Source: Dyella choica (GTDB taxonomy: Bacteria; Pseudomonadota; Gammaproteobacteria; Xanthomonadales; Rhodanobacteraceae). From it: a DNA stretch of 64,000 bases. The notes below the pieces were generated by a model. The model had not been told where the DNA came from and did no database searches. It was given only the letters and a program-made list of their open reading frames with translations. Numbering within the stretch: the first letter of the stretch is position 1; the number at the start of each line of letters is the position of its first letter. The DNA lies in contig NZ_RYYV01000005.1 of the NCBI RefSeq assembly GCF_003977665.1, positions 1-64,000 on the forward strand, given 5' to 3'. Below are positions 53,041 through 63,030 of this stretch, piece after piece. The position numbers and the translations under genes are program-made.

Positions 53041-53227
53041 TGGGCCTCGCGGGCATGAACGGGCGGTTCATGCGAAGTCCTTTCTGGTAGCGCAAAACAG
53101 GGGCTCCGGAAACGGCTGTTCGGAACAAAAAATCCACCACGATCAAATACCTCGGGGAGCTTCCTCGAAATTGCTGGAAATTCAGCCACACTATTGCCTT
53201 TCTCCTTGATTCACAAGCAAAAAATCC

Positions 53228-53256
53228 TTGACAGTCTCAAGGGGCGAGACTATCGT
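53228..53256 (+). promoter_or_regulatory. Promoter of the mraZ division and cell wall cluster
   Basis: TTGACA (53228-53233) and TATCGT (53251-53256) are separated by 17 bp. Transcription would start near 53263, inside the MraZ box array. The region from 53041 to 53227 shows no other recognisable feature. Confidence 0.75.
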
Positions 53257-53290
53257 GGGATCCTGTGTGAAATCGTGGGATTTCGTGGGA
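53256..53290 (+). promoter_or_regulatory. MraZ operator (TGGGA direct repeats)
   Basis: TGGGA occurs at 53256, 53276 and 53286, with a degenerate TGTGA at 53266, giving four units in a 10-bp period. This matches the TGGGN-N5 direct repeats bound by MraZ in other bacteria. The boxes start at the end of the -10 and cover the start site, consistent with autorepression by MraZ. Confidence 0.8.
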
Positions 53291-53303
53291 GTTTCCGAGG
53301 GCC

Positions 53304-53750
53304 GTGTTCCAGGGCGAGACCGCCATCACTGTCGATGACAAGGGCCGGCTGGCCATCCCGACCGCATATCGGGAGCTGGTTGCGGATGCCTGTGCCAATC
53401 GGCTGGTGATCACCTACAACCCGTTCGAGTCGGGCTGCCTCTGGCTGTTCCCGCAAACCGAATGGGAGCGGGTGCGCGACCAGGTCAACGCGCTGCCGAG
53501 CGTCAAGGCCGTGCACCGTGCCCTGCAGATGAAGCTGGTGGGTGCGGCGGCGATGGTGGAGCCGGACGGCGCCATGCGCATCCTGTTGCCGGCCAGCCAG
53601 CGCATGGCGGCAGGCATCGAGAAAAAGGCGGTACTGCTGGGCATGGGCAACAAGTTCGAGCTGTGGAGCGAACAGGCCCACCTGGCCAAGATCCGTCAGA
53701 CCATCGGCGAAGACGAAATCAGCGATGACATGGCGGACCTGCGCCTGTAG
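53304..53750 (+). CDS. mraZ: Transcriptional regulator MraZ
   Basis: A 148-residue protein with two AbrB-like SpoVT domains. [20 protein letters not shown] is the first (conserved D-x-K-G-R), and [20 protein letters not shown] the second; it forms a ring that binds TGGGN repeats. It is the first gene of the division cluster and should repress its own promoter through the boxes at 53256-53290. The GTG start at 53304 is fixed by homology (MFxG); the GAGG upstream is closer than usual. Confidence 0.96.
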   Translation: MFQGETAITVDDKGRLAIPTAYRELVADACANRLVITYNPFESGCLWLFPQTEWERVRDQVNALPSVKAVHRALQMKLVGAAAMVEPDGAMRILLPASQRMAAGIEKKAVLLGMGNKFELWSEQAHLAKIRQTIGEDEISDDMADLRL

Positions 53751-53800
53751 ACCGAAATGGTCTGGCGCGGGATAGATGCGAACAAGAGCGGGAGTGCGGC

Positions 53801-54721
53801 ATGGTTGAGCGTCAGCACATCCCGGTGATGCTGAATGAAGCGGTGGAGGGTCTCGCCGTGCGGGCAGGCGGGAGTTATCTCGATGGCACCTTTGGACGCG
53901 GCGGTCACGCCCGCGTGGTGCTGTCGCGCCTGGGGGCGGATGGCCGCCTGCTGGTGATGGACCGCGATCCGCAAGCCATCGCCACGGCGCAAGCGGCATT
54001 TGCCGGTGATCCGCGCGTGTCGATCCGTCACGCGAATTTCTCGACCCTGGCCGAGTGGGACGAAACGGCGGCAGGCCTGGACGGCGTCCTGCTCGATCTC
54101 GGAGTTTCTTCGCCGCAGCTGGACGAGGCTTCCCGCGGTTTCAGCTTCCTGGCCGATGCGCCGCTGGATATGCGCATGGACCCGACGCAAGGCGAAAGCG
54201 CGGCGGATTTTCTGGCCCACGCCGATGAGCGCGAGATCGCCGATGTGCTGTGGCTCTACGGCGAGGAGCGCTTCAGCCGCAAGATCGCACGCGCCATCGT
54301 CGAGCGCCGCAAGGAAGCGCCGATCACCCGCACCGGCGAACTCGCCGCCCTGGTGGAGCGCTTGATCGGCCGGCGTGAACCAGGCAAGCATCCGGCCACG
54401 CGCACGTTTCAGGCGCTGCGCATTCGCGTCAACGGCGAACTGGGCGCGCTGGAGCGCGGGCTCGAGGCAGCGCTGGAGCGACTCAAGCCGGGCGGCCGCC
54501 TGTCGGTGATCAGCTTCCACTCGCTGGAAGATCGCATGGTGAAGCAATTCATCCGCGATCATTCCGGCCGCGTACAAGGCAGTCGCCGCGGTCCGCCGGT
54601 CGCGGCGGCACCCGCCAGGCTGGCTGCCGTAGGCAAGGCACAATTTCCGTCCGAGGCCGAGCAGGCGGCCAATCCGCGTGCGCGCTCGGCCGTGCTGCGC
54701 GTGGCGGAGAAGCTCGCATGA
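53801..54721 (+). CDS. rsmH: 16S rRNA (cytosine1402-N4)-methyltransferase
   Basis: A 306-residue SAM-dependent enzyme that adds the N4 methyl to C1402 in 16S rRNA, partner of Rsm[21 protein letters not shown] and [20 protein letters not shown] (SAM motif I), [20 protein letters not shown] and the C-terminal [20 protein letters not shown] are typical. GGGAG precedes the ATG. The last bases overlap ftsL (ATGA). Confidence 0.97.
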   Translation: MVERQHIPVMLNEAVEGLAVRAGGSYLDGTFGRGGHARVVLSRLGADGRLLVMDRDPQAIATAQAAFAGDPRVSIRHANFSTLAEWDETAAGLDGVLLDLGVSSPQLDEASRGFSFLADAPLDMRMDPTQGESAADFLAHADEREIADVLWLYGEERFSRKIARAIVERRKEAPITRTGELAALVERLIGRREPGKHPATRTFQALRIRVNGELGALERGLEAALERLKPGGRLSVISFHSLEDRMVKQFIRDHSGRVQGSRRGPPVAAAPARLAAVGKAQFPSEAEQAANPRARSAVLRVAEKLA

Positions 54722-54990
54722 GGGCCGTGGGCATTTTCAGCCTGCTGCTTCTGCTGGCCTCGGTGATGGTGAGCGCGATTGCGGTCGTGTGGACGCGCCA
54801 CCAGAGCCGTTCTCTGTTCGTGCAGCTTTCTCAGATGCAGAGCCAGCGCGATGAATTGAACATCGAGTACGGCCAACTCGAGCTGGAGCAGGCTACCTGG
54901 GCCGAGCCGCGCCGCATCGATAGCGAGGCACGCACCAAGCTCGGCATGTTCGCGCCGCGTCCGCAGGACGTACAGCTGGTGCGGCAATGA
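54718..54990 (+). CDS. ftsL: Cell division protein FtsL
   Basis: A 90-residue bitopic membrane protein of the divisome. A short N-terminus precedes one membrane helix (about 4-25, [19 protein letters not shown]), followed by a periplasmic coiled coil ([20 protein letters not shown]) and [13 protein letters not shown], the conserved end. It forms the FtsQLB complex that activates FtsWI. Overlaps rsmH and ftsI by 4 bp (ATGA) on both sides. Confidence 0.94.
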   Translation: MRAVGIFSLLLLLASVMVSAIAVVWTRHQSRSLFVQLSQMQSQRDELNIEYGQLELEQATWAEPRRIDSEARTKLGMFAPRPQDVQLVRQ

Positions 54991-56807
54991 GCCGGCTGCA
55001 ACCGTCCACCGCCCAGCCCGGTTCACGGCGCAAGGCTGCCGGTCCCAGTGCGCGTCGTCGCATGCTGCTGGTGGTCGGCATACTCGGTCTTGCCTCGGCA
55101 GGGCTGGTGGCGCGCGCCTTCGACCTGCAGGTCGTGCGCAAGCAGTTCTATCAGGATCAAGGCGACGCACGCTTCCTGCGCGTGATGCCGATCGCCGTGT
55201 CGCGCGGCACGATTTTCGATCGCAACGGCGAGCCGCTGGCGGTCTCCACGCCGATGGTGTCCATCAGCTGTGTTCCGTCGGAAGTGCTCGACAATGCCGA
55301 CCGCATCCCCGCGCTGGCGCAGGCGCTGGGCACCAACACGGATGACTTGAAGTCGTACCTGGAGCAGCGCGCCGATCGCGACTTTGCCTACCTGCGGCGC
55401 CAGATGAGTCCGGACGCCGCCCAGGCCGTGCTTGCGCTGGGCGTTCCCGGCGTGAACGGGCAGCGCGAATACAAACGCTACTATCCTTCCGGCGAAGTGA
55501 CCGCGCACGTGCTCGGCTTCACCAACATCGACGATCACGGCCAGGAAGGCCTGGAACTGGCCTTCGACAACTGGCTGGCCGGCAAGCCAGGCGCCAAGCG
55601 AGTGATTCGCGATCGCATGGGTCGGATCGTGGAGGACGTGGAGCAGGTGCATGCGCCGCAGCCCGGCCAGAACCTCACGCTCAGCATCGATCGCCGCATC
55701 CAGTTCCTCGCCTACAGCGAGCTGAAGAAACAATTGCAGGATCTCGACGCCGATTCAGGTGAAATGGTGGTCCTGGACATACGTACTGGCGAGATCCTCG
55801 CCATGGTGAGCCTGCCCACGTACAACCCCAACGTCGTTACCGGCAGCGCACCTGCGGCACGCCGCAACCGTACCGTGACCGATGTGGTGGAGCCGGGCTC
55901 CACTATGAAGCCGTTCACGATGGCAGCGGGCCTTTCGAGCGGCAAGTACACGCCTACCTCACCGTTGGTGGACACCGGCAACGGCCACTGGATGTTCATG
56001 GGCAAGGACATCCGTGACGTGGAGTCCGGCGGCAACGGCCTGCTCACACCCACCGGCGTACTCACCAAGTCCAGCAATATCGGCGCGGCCAAGATTTCGC
56101 TGTCGCTGGACACTGGCTTCGTCTATGACACCTATCGCGCGTTTGGCTTCGGCGAAAGCACCGGCAGCGGCTTTCCCGGCGAATCGGCCGGCTTCCTGCG
56201 GCCAGGCCGAAGCTGGCGTCCGATCGAAAAGGCCACCATGGCTTACGGCTACGGCCTCAACGTCACGCCCCTGCAACTGGCGGTTGCGTACGCCACGCTA
56301 GCGGACGGCGGCATGATGCACTCACCGACGTTCATCAAGGGCGGCGGCGAGGCAGGCAAGCAGGTCGTCTCGCCGACCATCGCGCGCGAGCTGGTGGACA
56401 TGCTGGAGACGGTGACGGCACCGGGTGGCTCGGCCACTCGCGCGCAGATTCCCAACTACATCGTCGCCGGCAAGACCGGTACGGCGCACCTGGCTGCGGG
56501 CGGCGGTTATGCCAAGAACAACTACAACTCGCTGTTCGCCGGTATCGTGCCAGCCACCGATCCACGCCTGGTCGGCGTGGTGGTGGTCAACAATCCCAAG
56601 AAAAATGCCTACTACGGTGGCGTGGTTTCCGCGCCGATATTCCCGCTGGTGATGACCGGCGCACTGCGTTTGCTCGACATACCGCCGGACAACATCGGGC
56701 GCTGGTATGTCGGCGGTCCGCTGCAGGCTGGCGGCGGGTTGGCCGGCACCGCGCCGCCGCAGAATACGCAGGACGACCAATCTGCGGTGGAGGCCGTCGA
56801 GCCATGA
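54987..56807 (+). CDS. ftsI: Peptidoglycan D,D-transpeptidase FtsI (PBP3)
   Basis: A 606-residue class B penicillin-binding protein that cross-links septal peptidoglycan. It has a membrane anchor (about 26-44), a pedestal domain with SRGTIFDRNGEPLAVS, and the transpeptidase domain with STMK (S305, K308), SSN (362-364) and KTGTA (496-500). It acts with FtsW, encoded in the same cluster. A Gly/Pro-rich tail of about 40 residues follows the catalytic domain. ATGA overlaps with ftsL and murE. Confidence 0.97.
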   Translation: MSRLQPSTAQPGSRRKAAGPSARRRMLLVVGILGLASAGLVARAFDLQVVRKQFYQDQGDARFLRVMPIAVSRGTIFDRNGEPLAVSTPMVSISCVPSEVLDNADRIPALAQALGTNTDDLKSYLEQRADRDFAYLRRQMSPDAAQAVLALGVPGVNGQREYKRYYPSGEVTAHVLGFTNIDDHGQEGLELAFDNWLAGKPGAKRVIRDRMGRIVEDVEQVHAPQPGQNLTLSIDRRIQFLAYSELKKQLQDLDADSGEMVVLDIRTGEILAMVSLPTYNPNVVTGSAPAARRNRTVTDVVEPGSTMKPFTMAAGLSSGKYTPTSPLVDTGNGHWMFMGKDIRDVESGGNGLLTPTGVLTKSSNIGAAKISLSLDTGFVYDTYRAFGFGESTGSGFPGESAGFLRPGRSWRPIEKATMAYGYGLNVTPLQLAVAYATLADGGMMHSPTFIKGGGEAGKQVVSPTIARELVDMLETVTAPGGSATRAQIPNYIVAGKTGTAHLAAGGGYAKNNYNSLFAGIVPATDPRLVGVVVVNNPKKNAYYGGVVSAPIFPLVMTGALRLLDIPPDNIGRWYVGGPLQAGGGLAGTAPPQNTQDDQSAVEAVEP

Positions 56808-58282
56808 GCGGCCAACGCCTGGACCACCTGCTGCAAGGCATCGCCGAAACGAAGGCCGTCGGGCCCGTCGTTGTCTCCGGGCTGGCGCTTGATTCGCGCA
56901 AAGTGCAGCGCGGCGACGTCTTCTTTGCTCTGCGCGGTACCCGCGGGCATGGCATCGAATTCGTGCAAGGCGCAGTGCAGCGCGGTGCCAGCGTGGTGCT
57001 GGCCGAAGCACCGGCGCCAGCCGAATGGCGGGACCCGGGTGTGCCGGTGCTGTGGATCGATGGCTTGCACGCTTTCGTGGGCGAGATCGCCGCGCGCTTC
57101 TTCGGCCGTCCGTCCGAAGCGATGCGCGTGATCGGCGTTACCGGCACCAATGGCAAGACTTCCACGGTGCAATTGTTGGCGCAGGCGCTGCAGCATCTCG
57201 GGTTTCGCGCTGCCACCATCGGTACGCTGGGGGCGGGCCTGCATGGGCAACTACGCGAAGGCGAACGCACCACCCCGGATGCGGTCGCCGTGCAGCAGCT
57301 GTTCTCCGAGTTCCGTCGGGATGGCGCCTCACACGTGGCGATGGAAGTGTCATCGCATGCGCTGGAGCAGGGGCGCGTCGCCGCCACCGCTTTCGAAATC
57401 GCCGCCTTCACCAACCTCACGCGCGATCACCTCGACTATCACGGCAGCATGGAAGCCTATGGTGCCGCCAAGGCCAGGCTGTTTGCGTGGCCAGGGTTGC
57501 GGGCGGCCGCGGTCAATATCGATGACGCTTTTGGCCGCGAACTGATCGGCAAACTGCCGCCCGGCGTGCGCGCATGGCGATTGAGCAGTGCGGGCCATGA
57601 GCAAGCCGACATCGCGGCGGACAACATCGTTACTTCCGCCGAGGGCGTAGCCTTCGCGTTGCGTACGCCGTGGGGCGAAAAGCAGATCCGCAGCCACCTC
57701 CTTGGCCGCTTCAACGTGTCCAACCTGTTGACCGTGATCGGTTGTCTTGCCGCGCTGGGCGAATCATTCGAGCGCATCGCTACAGCCGTCGAAGCGCTGG
57801 AGCCGGTGAACGGCCGCATGAACCGCATAGGTGGCCTGCATGGGCTGCCGTTGGTGGTGGTCGATTACGCGCATACGCCTGATGCGCTCGAGCAGGCACT
57901 GAAGGCGCTGCGCGCCCACTGCGAGGCGCGGCTGATCTGCGTGTTCGGCTGCGGTGGCGAGCGCGATGCGGGCAAGCGCCCGCAAATGGGTGAAATCGCC
58001 GAACGGCTGGCCGACGTCGCGATCGTTACCGATGACAACCCGCGCGGCGAAGACGGCGACGCCATCGTTGCGCAAATTCTGGCCGGCATGATTCGGTCGC
58101 AGGCAGCCACCGTGTTGCGCGATCGCGAAGCGGCGATTCGTGCGGCGCTGGATATGGCGCGTACCGGAGATGTTGTATTGATTGCCGGCAAAGGCCACGA
58201 AACCTATCAGGAGAGCGCAGGCGTCAAGCGAGCGTTCGATGACATGGCGGTAGCGCGAATTGCGCTGGGAGCACGCGCATGA
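56804..58282 (+). CDS. murE: UDP-MurNAc-tripeptide synthetase (meso-DAP adding)
   Basis: A 492-residue Mur ligase that adds meso-diaminopimelate to UDP-MurNAc-L-Ala-D-Glu. ATP loop GVTGTNGKTS (111-120), HLDYHGSMEAY in the central domain and DNPR (411-414), the signature selecting meso-DAP rather than lysine, are present, so this bacterium has DAP-type peptidoglycan. It overlaps ftsI and murF by 4 bp. Confidence 0.96.
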   Translation: MSGQRLDHLLQGIAETKAVGPVVVSGLALDSRKVQRGDVFFALRGTRGHGIEFVQGAVQRGASVVLAEAPAPAEWRDPGVPVLWIDGLHAFVGEIAARFFGRPSEAMRVIGVTGTNGKTSTVQLLAQALQHLGFRAATIGTLGAGLHGQLREGERTTPDAVAVQQLFSEFRRDGASHVAMEVSSHALEQGRVAATAFEIAAFTNLTRDHLDYHGSMEAYGAAKARLFAWPGLRAAAVNIDDAFGRELIGKLPPGVRAWRLSSAGHEQADIAADNIVTSAEGVAFALRTPWGEKQIRSHLLGRFNVSNLLTVIGCLAALGESFERIATAVEALEPVNGRMNRIGGLHGLPLVVVDYAHTPDALEQALKALRAHCEARLICVFGCGGERDAGKRPQMGEIAERLADVAIVTDDNPRGEDGDAIVAQILAGMIRSQAATVLRDREAAIRAALDMARTGDVVLIAGKGHETYQESAGVKRAFDDMAVARIALGARA

Positions 58283-59646
58283 TGCGGCTGAACGCCATCG
58301 CCATGTGGACGCACGGGCAGCTGCACGGTGCCGATGCCGAAGTGACCGGCGTGGCGATTGATTCGCGCAGGGTGAAGGCGGGCGATCTGTTCGTTGCATT
58401 CAAGGGCGAGCGTGTGGACGGTCACAACTACCTCGCCGATGCGAAAGCACGCGGGGCCGTGGCCGCTCTGGTCGAATACCGGGTGGAAAGCGACCTCCCG
58501 CAGGTCGAAGTACAGAGCTGCGAACTGGCGCTGGGCGACCTGGCCAGCGCGGTACGCGCACAGCGTAATGCGCGGGTGATCGGCATCACCGGCTCGAACG
58601 GCAAGACCACGGTGAAGATGCTCACCGCGTCGATCCTGTCCTTGCACGGCCGCACGCACGTGAACACGGGCAGCTACAACAACGAGATCGGTCTGCCGCT
58701 CACGCTGCTGTGGATGCCGGAGGACGCCGAATACGCCGTGCTCGAAATGGGTGCGGGCAAGCCTGGCGACATCGACTACCTGGCGGCCATCGCCAGGCCC
58801 GATATCGGCCTCGTCAACATCATCGCGCCCGCGCATCTTGAGCGGATGGGAACGATCGAGATGGTGGCGGAAACCAAGGGCGCGGTGTATCGCGCGTTGC
58901 CGGCGGACGGCGTGGCGGTGATCAACGCCGACGATGCCTTCGCCAGCTTCTTCATGGGCCTGGCCGGAGGGCGTCGCGTGCTGCGCTTTGGCCTGGACCA
59001 CAAAGCCGATGTGCGCGCGGAAATCCTTGAGCAACGCGTCGACGGTTCGCGTTTCGTGCTGAGTACGCCGCAAGGTGATGCCGAAGTGCGATTGCCGCTG
59101 CCGGGCCGGCATAACATCGCCAATGCCCTCGCCGCGAGCACGGTTGCGCTGGCACTGGAGGTTCCGCTCGACTGCATCGTCGCGGGGCTGGAGCGGGCGA
59201 GCGCCGTCGAAGGACGCCTGCAGCGCATCGCGATGCCGGATGGCTGGACGCTGATCGACGATAGCTACAACGCCAATCCGAGCTCCATGCACGCGGCGAT
59301 CGACACTTTGGCGCTGGCCGAGGGCGAGCGATGGCTGGTGTTGGGCGATATGGCCGAGCTGGGCGGGGATGCGCGTGCATTGCATGCAGGCATCGGCCGC
59401 CATGCGCGCGAGCGCGGCATTGACCGGCTGTTCGCGGTCGGGCCATTGAGCGCGGCCACGGTCGAAGCCTTCGGTGCGGGCGGCGGGCATTTCGCCAACA
59501 AGACCGCGCTGGCCGATGCCCTGCGCGCCGAACTGCATGCCGGCATTACCTGCCTGGTGAAGGGGTCGCATTCGTCGGGCATGGAACAAGTCGTGGCTGC
59601 GCTCAAGCACGGCCCATCGAAGGGGGGCGCACACGATGCTGCTTGA
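58279..59646 (+). CDS. murF: UDP-MurNAc-tripeptide-D-alanyl-D-alanine ligase
   Basis: A 455-residue Mur ligase that adds D-Ala-D-Ala to form the pentapeptide precursor. N-terminal substrate region [23 protein letters not shown] loop [14 protein letters not shown] (101-114), central [15 protein letters not shown] and C-terminal [18 protein letters not shown] are standard. It overlaps mraY by 11 bp at the 3-prime end. Confidence 0.96.
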   Translation: MMRLNAIAMWTHGQLHGADAEVTGVAIDSRRVKAGDLFVAFKGERVDGHNYLADAKARGAVAALVEYRVESDLPQVEVQSCELALGDLASAVRAQRNARVIGITGSNGKTTVKMLTASILSLHGRTHVNTGSYNNEIGLPLTLLWMPEDAEYAVLEMGAGKPGDIDYLAAIARPDIGLVNIIAPAHLERMGTIEMVAETKGAVYRALPADGVAVINADDAFASFFMGLAGGRRVLRFGLDHKADVRAEILEQRVDGSRFVLSTPQGDAEVRLPLPGRHNIANALAASTVALALEVPLDCIVAGLERASAVEGRLQRIAMPDGWTLIDDSYNANPSSMHAAIDTLALAEGERWLVLGDMAELGGDARALHAGIGRHARERGIDRLFAVGPLSAATVEAFGAGGGHFANKTALADALRAELHAGITCLVKGSHSSGMEQVVAALKHGPSKGGAHDAA

Positions 59647-60718
59647 ACTGGCCGAATGGTTCGCACGGCATTTCGCCACGCCGCACCTGTTCCAGTACAT
59701 CACTTTCCGCACGATCATGGCGGCGCTCACCGCCATGGCGATGTCGCTGCTGTTCGGTCCGGCGCTGATCCGCAAGCTCGCTGCGCTCAAGGCCGGGCAG
59801 GTGGTGCGCAAGGAAGGCCCGCAGACGCATCTTGCGAAGGCCGGCACGCCCACGATGGGCGGCGTGATGATCCTGTTGTCCGTAGCCATCGCCACCTTGC
59901 TGTGGGTGGATCTGTACAATCGCTACGTGTGGCTGGTGCTGCTGGTACTGCTTTGCTACGGCGCGATCGGCTTCTACGACGACTATCGCAAGCTGGTGCT
60001 GAAGGACAGCCGTGGCCTGGCATCGCGCTGGAAGTATTTCTGGCAGTCGGTGTTCGGCGCCGGCGCCGCGTGGTTCCTGTTTCACACCGCCAACCTGCCG
60101 GCGGAAACGGCGCTGTACGTACCGCTGTTCAAGCACGTGGCGGTACCCCTGGGTGCGTTCTTCGTCGTACTCGCCTACTTCATGATCGTGGGCTTTTCCA
60201 ATGCGGTGAATCTGACTGATGGCCTGGATGGCCTGGCGATCATGCCGACCGTGCTGGTCTCGGGCGCGTTGGGCATCTTCGCGTATCTCGCCGGCAACCG
60301 CGTGTTTTCCGAATATCTGGGGATTCCCTCCATTCCGGGCGCGGGCGAACTGGCGATTTTCTGCGGTGCGCTGTCCGGCGCTGGCCTGGGCTTCCTGTGG
60401 TTCAACACCTATCCCGCGCAGGTATTCATGGGTGATGTCGGCGCGCTGGCCATCGGCGCGGCGCTGGCAGCGATCGCGGTGATCGTGCGACAGGAAATCG
60501 TGCTGCTGATCATGGGTGGTGTGTTCGTAATGGAAACGGTGTCGGTGATGATGCAGGTCGCCAGCTTCAAGATGACCGGCAAGCGCATCTTCCGCATGGC
60601 GCCGATCCATCACCACTTTGAATTGAAGGGATGGCCCGAGCCGCGGGTCATCGTGCGGTTCTGGATCATCAGCGTGGTGCTGGTGCTGATCGGCTTGGCA
60701 ACGTTGAAGGTGCGTTAG
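59636..60718 (+). CDS. mraY: Phospho-MurNAc-pentapeptide transferase
   Basis: A 360-residue polytopic membrane enzyme with about ten helices that makes lipid I on undecaprenyl phosphate. Catalytic and Mg motifs include [21 protein letters not shown] and [16 protein letters not shown] near the C-terminus. [20 protein letters not shown]-like sequence (here [18 protein letters not shown]) is the first cytoplasmic loop. ftsW starts 3 bp after its stop; murD, which usually comes between, is missing. Confidence 0.97.
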   Translation: MLLELAEWFARHFATPHLFQYITFRTIMAALTAMAMSLLFGPALIRKLAALKAGQVVRKEGPQTHLAKAGTPTMGGVMILLSVAIATLLWVDLYNRYVWLVLLVLLCYGAIGFYDDYRKLVLKDSRGLASRWKYFWQSVFGAGAAWFLFHTANLPAETALYVPLFKHVAVPLGAFFVVLAYFMIVGFSNAVNLTDGLDGLAIMPTVLVSGALGIFAYLAGNRVFSEYLGIPSIPGAGELAIFCGALSGAGLGFLWFNTYPAQVFMGDVGALAIGAALAAIAVIVRQEIVLLIMGGVFVMETVSVMMQVASFKMTGKRIFRMAPIHHHFELKGWPEPRVIVRFWIISVVLVLIGLATLKVR

Positions 60719-60721
60719 ACG

Positions 60722-61960
60722 ATGTTTGGCTTCGACACAACTCAGGCGAAGCGCCGGCAAGGCCCGCGCGGCAAGTTCGACTTGCTGCTGCTGGTGGCCT
60801 TGATCGGCCTTGCCTGCGTGGGTGTCGTAATGGTGACGTCCAGTTCGATCGCCGTGGCCGACAGCTCCCACATGGGACAGTTCCATTTCCTGAAGAAACA
60901 CCTGCTGTTTCTTTCACTCGGCATCGTGGCAGCCGGTGTTGCCATGCGCACCGAGCTGAAGGAACTGGAAAAACACGCCTTCTTCCTGATGCTGGTGGCC
61001 TTCATCATGCTGCTGGCGGTGTTCGTGCCGCACATGGGCATGAAGCTCAACGGCGCAAGGCGCTGGCTCAACCTGGTGGTGACCTCGTTCCAGCCGGTCG
61101 AGGCGGTGAAGCTGATCCTCGTGGTGTACCTGGCCAGCTACCTGGTGCGTCATCGCGAAAGCATCGAAACGCGTTTCCTGGGCTTGATCAAGCCGCTCGC
61201 GGTATCGGGTGTCATGGTGTTGCTGTTGCTGGCGCAGCCGGACTTCGGCTCCGCCACCTTGATCATTGCCGTGACCCTTGCGATGGTGTGGCTGGGCGGC
61301 GCCCGGCCGATCTTCCTGTTCCTGATGGGCCTGCCGCTGATGCCCCTGCTGGCGGTGGCGGCAACCAGCGAAAGCTATCGCATGAAGCGGCTGACGTCGT
61401 TCCTGAATCCGTGGGCGCATCCGTTCGACGACGGGTTCCAGCTCACGCAGTCGCTGATGGCGATCGGCCGCGGCGAATGGACCGGTGTGGGCCTGGGATC
61501 GAGCGTGCTGAAACTGTCGTACCTGCCCGAAGCGCATACCGACTTCATTTTCGCGGTGATCGGCGAAGAGCTGGGCTTGGCCGGCATCATCACCGTGATG
61601 AGCCTGTTCGCGCTGGCCGTCTGGCGCGGCTTGCATGTGGGCCTGAAGGGGGTGGAAATCGGCCAGCGTTTCGCCGGCTATATCGCCTTCGGCATCTCGT
61701 TGATGCTCGGCCTGCAGACCATGGTGTCGATCGGGGTGAATCTAGGCGCGCTGCCTACAAAGGGGCTGACCCTGCCGTTGATCAGCTATGGCGGTTCGTC
61801 GATCGCACTGACTTGCGCGATGGCGGGCGTGCTGTTGCGTGCGACCTTCGAGATCTATCGCGCCCTTGACGCGCGGCAGATGGCTACGCGCATGCCGGCA
61901 GCGGCGGTACCGGATGCCAACCCCAACAACGCGCGTGAGCGCGAAGCGGTGGCGGCATGA
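60722..61960 (+). CDS. ftsW: Septal peptidoglycan glycosyltransferase FtsW
   Basis: A 412-residue SEDS-family polymerase with about ten membrane helices, which polymerises lipid II at the septum with FtsI. Conserved parts are KHLLFLSLGIVAAGVAMRT, GARRWLNLVVTSFQPVEAVK, LLAQPDFGSATLIIAVT (catalytic Asp region), LPEAHTDFIFAVIGEELGL and LPLISYGGSS. Its start lies 3 bp after mraY and its end overlaps murG by 4 bp. Confidence 0.96.
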   Translation: MFGFDTTQAKRRQGPRGKFDLLLLVALIGLACVGVVMVTSSSIAVADSSHMGQFHFLKKHLLFLSLGIVAAGVAMRTELKELEKHAFFLMLVAFIMLLAVFVPHMGMKLNGARRWLNLVVTSFQPVEAVKLILVVYLASYLVRHRESIETRFLGLIKPLAVSGVMVLLLLAQPDFGSATLIIAVTLAMVWLGGARPIFLFLMGLPLMPLLAVAATSESYRMKRLTSFLNPWAHPFDDGFQLTQSLMAIGRGEWTGVGLGSSVLKLSYLPEAHTDFIFAVIGEELGLAGIITVMSLFALAVWRGLHVGLKGVEIGQRFAGYIAFGISLMLGLQTMVSIGVNLGALPTKGLTLPLISYGGSSIALTCAMAGVLLRATFEIYRALDARQMATRMPAAAVPDANPNNAREREAVAA

Positions 61961-63030
61961 GCAAGCAGGCACCCGTACTGATCATGGCTGGTGGCACCGG
62001 CGGCCACATCTTCCCTGGCCTGGCCGTGGCCGAGACGCTGCGCGCGCAAGGCGTGCCGGTGGTGTGGCTAGGCGCGGAAGGCGGCATGGAAACCAAGGTG
62101 GTGCCGGCGCATGGCATCGAGCTGTACACCATAGGCGTGGGCGGTTTGCGCGGAAAAGGCTTGAAGACGCGTCTCAAGGCACCGTGGATGCTGCTGCGTG
62201 CGCTACTGTCGTCGTTGGTTGTGCTGCATCGTCTGAAGCCGCGCAGTGTGCTGTCGATGGGAGGCTATGTGGCCGGTCCGGGCGGTATCGCCGCGCGCCT
62301 TCTGCATCGTCCGTTGTTGGTGCACGAGCAGAATCGCGTGGCGGGCTTCACCAACCGCAAGCTGGCACAGCATGCTCGCCGCGTGATGGCCGGCTTTGCC
62401 GACGCGCTACCCAACGCGGAGTGGGTGGGCAATCCCGTGCGCGCTGCGATTGCATCGCTGCAGGCACCTCAGCAGCGTATGGCCGAACGCTCCGGCACGC
62501 CGCGTCTGCTGGTACTGGGGGGCAGCCTGGGCGCGCGCGCCCTGAATACGTCCCTGCCCCAGGCATTGGCGCAAATGCCTGCCGGGCAGCGGCCGGAAGT
62601 GCTGCATCAGTGTGGCAATCGTGGCATCGATGAAGCGCGCAAGGCCTACGCTGACGCCGGCGTGGAAGCGCGGATCGTGCCCTTCATCGAAGACATGGCG
62701 GGAACCTACGCATGGGCTGATCTGGCCGTATGCCGCGCCGGTGCGTTGACCCTGGCCGAGCTCACGGCTTGCGGGCTGGGCGCCGTGCTGGTGCCGTTTC
62801 CGCACGCGGTCGACGACCACCAGACGCGCAACGCCGAAGCGCTCGTCGCTGCAGGCGCCGCTGAATTGATCCAGGAACGTGATTTGAATACCAAAGACCT
62901 GGCGCAGCGTCTGACTGCGCTGTTGGGCGATAACAGCAAACTGCTGGCGATGGCGGAAGCTGCACGCACGTTGGCAAAGCCTGATGCCGCCGCGGATATC
63001 GCGCGCGCCTGCGTGGAGGTGACTGTATGA
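61957..63030 (+). CDS. murG: UDP-GlcNAc:lipid I N-acetylglucosaminyltransferase
   Basis: A 357-residue GT28 enzyme at the inner face of the membrane that turns lipid I into lipid II. Gly-rich loops [20 protein letters not shown] at the N-terminus and [14 protein letters not shown] in the middle, [16 protein letters not shown] and the UDP-GlcNAc site [20 protein letters not shown] with [14 protein letters not shown] are typical. It overlaps ftsW and murC by 4 bp. Confidence 0.96.
   Translation: MSKQAPVLIMAGGTGGHIFPGLAVAETLRAQGVPVVWLGAEGGMETKVVPAHGIELYTIGVGGLRGKGLKTRLKAPWMLLRALLSSLVVLHRLKPRSVLSMGGYVAGPGGIAARLLHRPLLVHEQNRVAGFTNRKLAQHARRVMAGFADALPNAEWVGNPVRAAIASLQAPQQRMAERSGTPRLLVLGGSLGARALNTSLPQALAQMPAGQRPEVLHQCGNRGIDEARKAYADAGVEARIVPFIEDMAGTYAWADLAVCRAGALTLAELTACGLGAVLVPFPHAVDDHQTRNAEALVAAGAAELIQERDLNTKDLAQRLTALLGDNSKLLAMAEAARTLAKPDAAADIARACVEVTV

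Noticed and set aside
58207-59919. 570-codon minus-strand frame across murF and mraY
   Set aside because: Antisense shadow of two essential, conserved genes.
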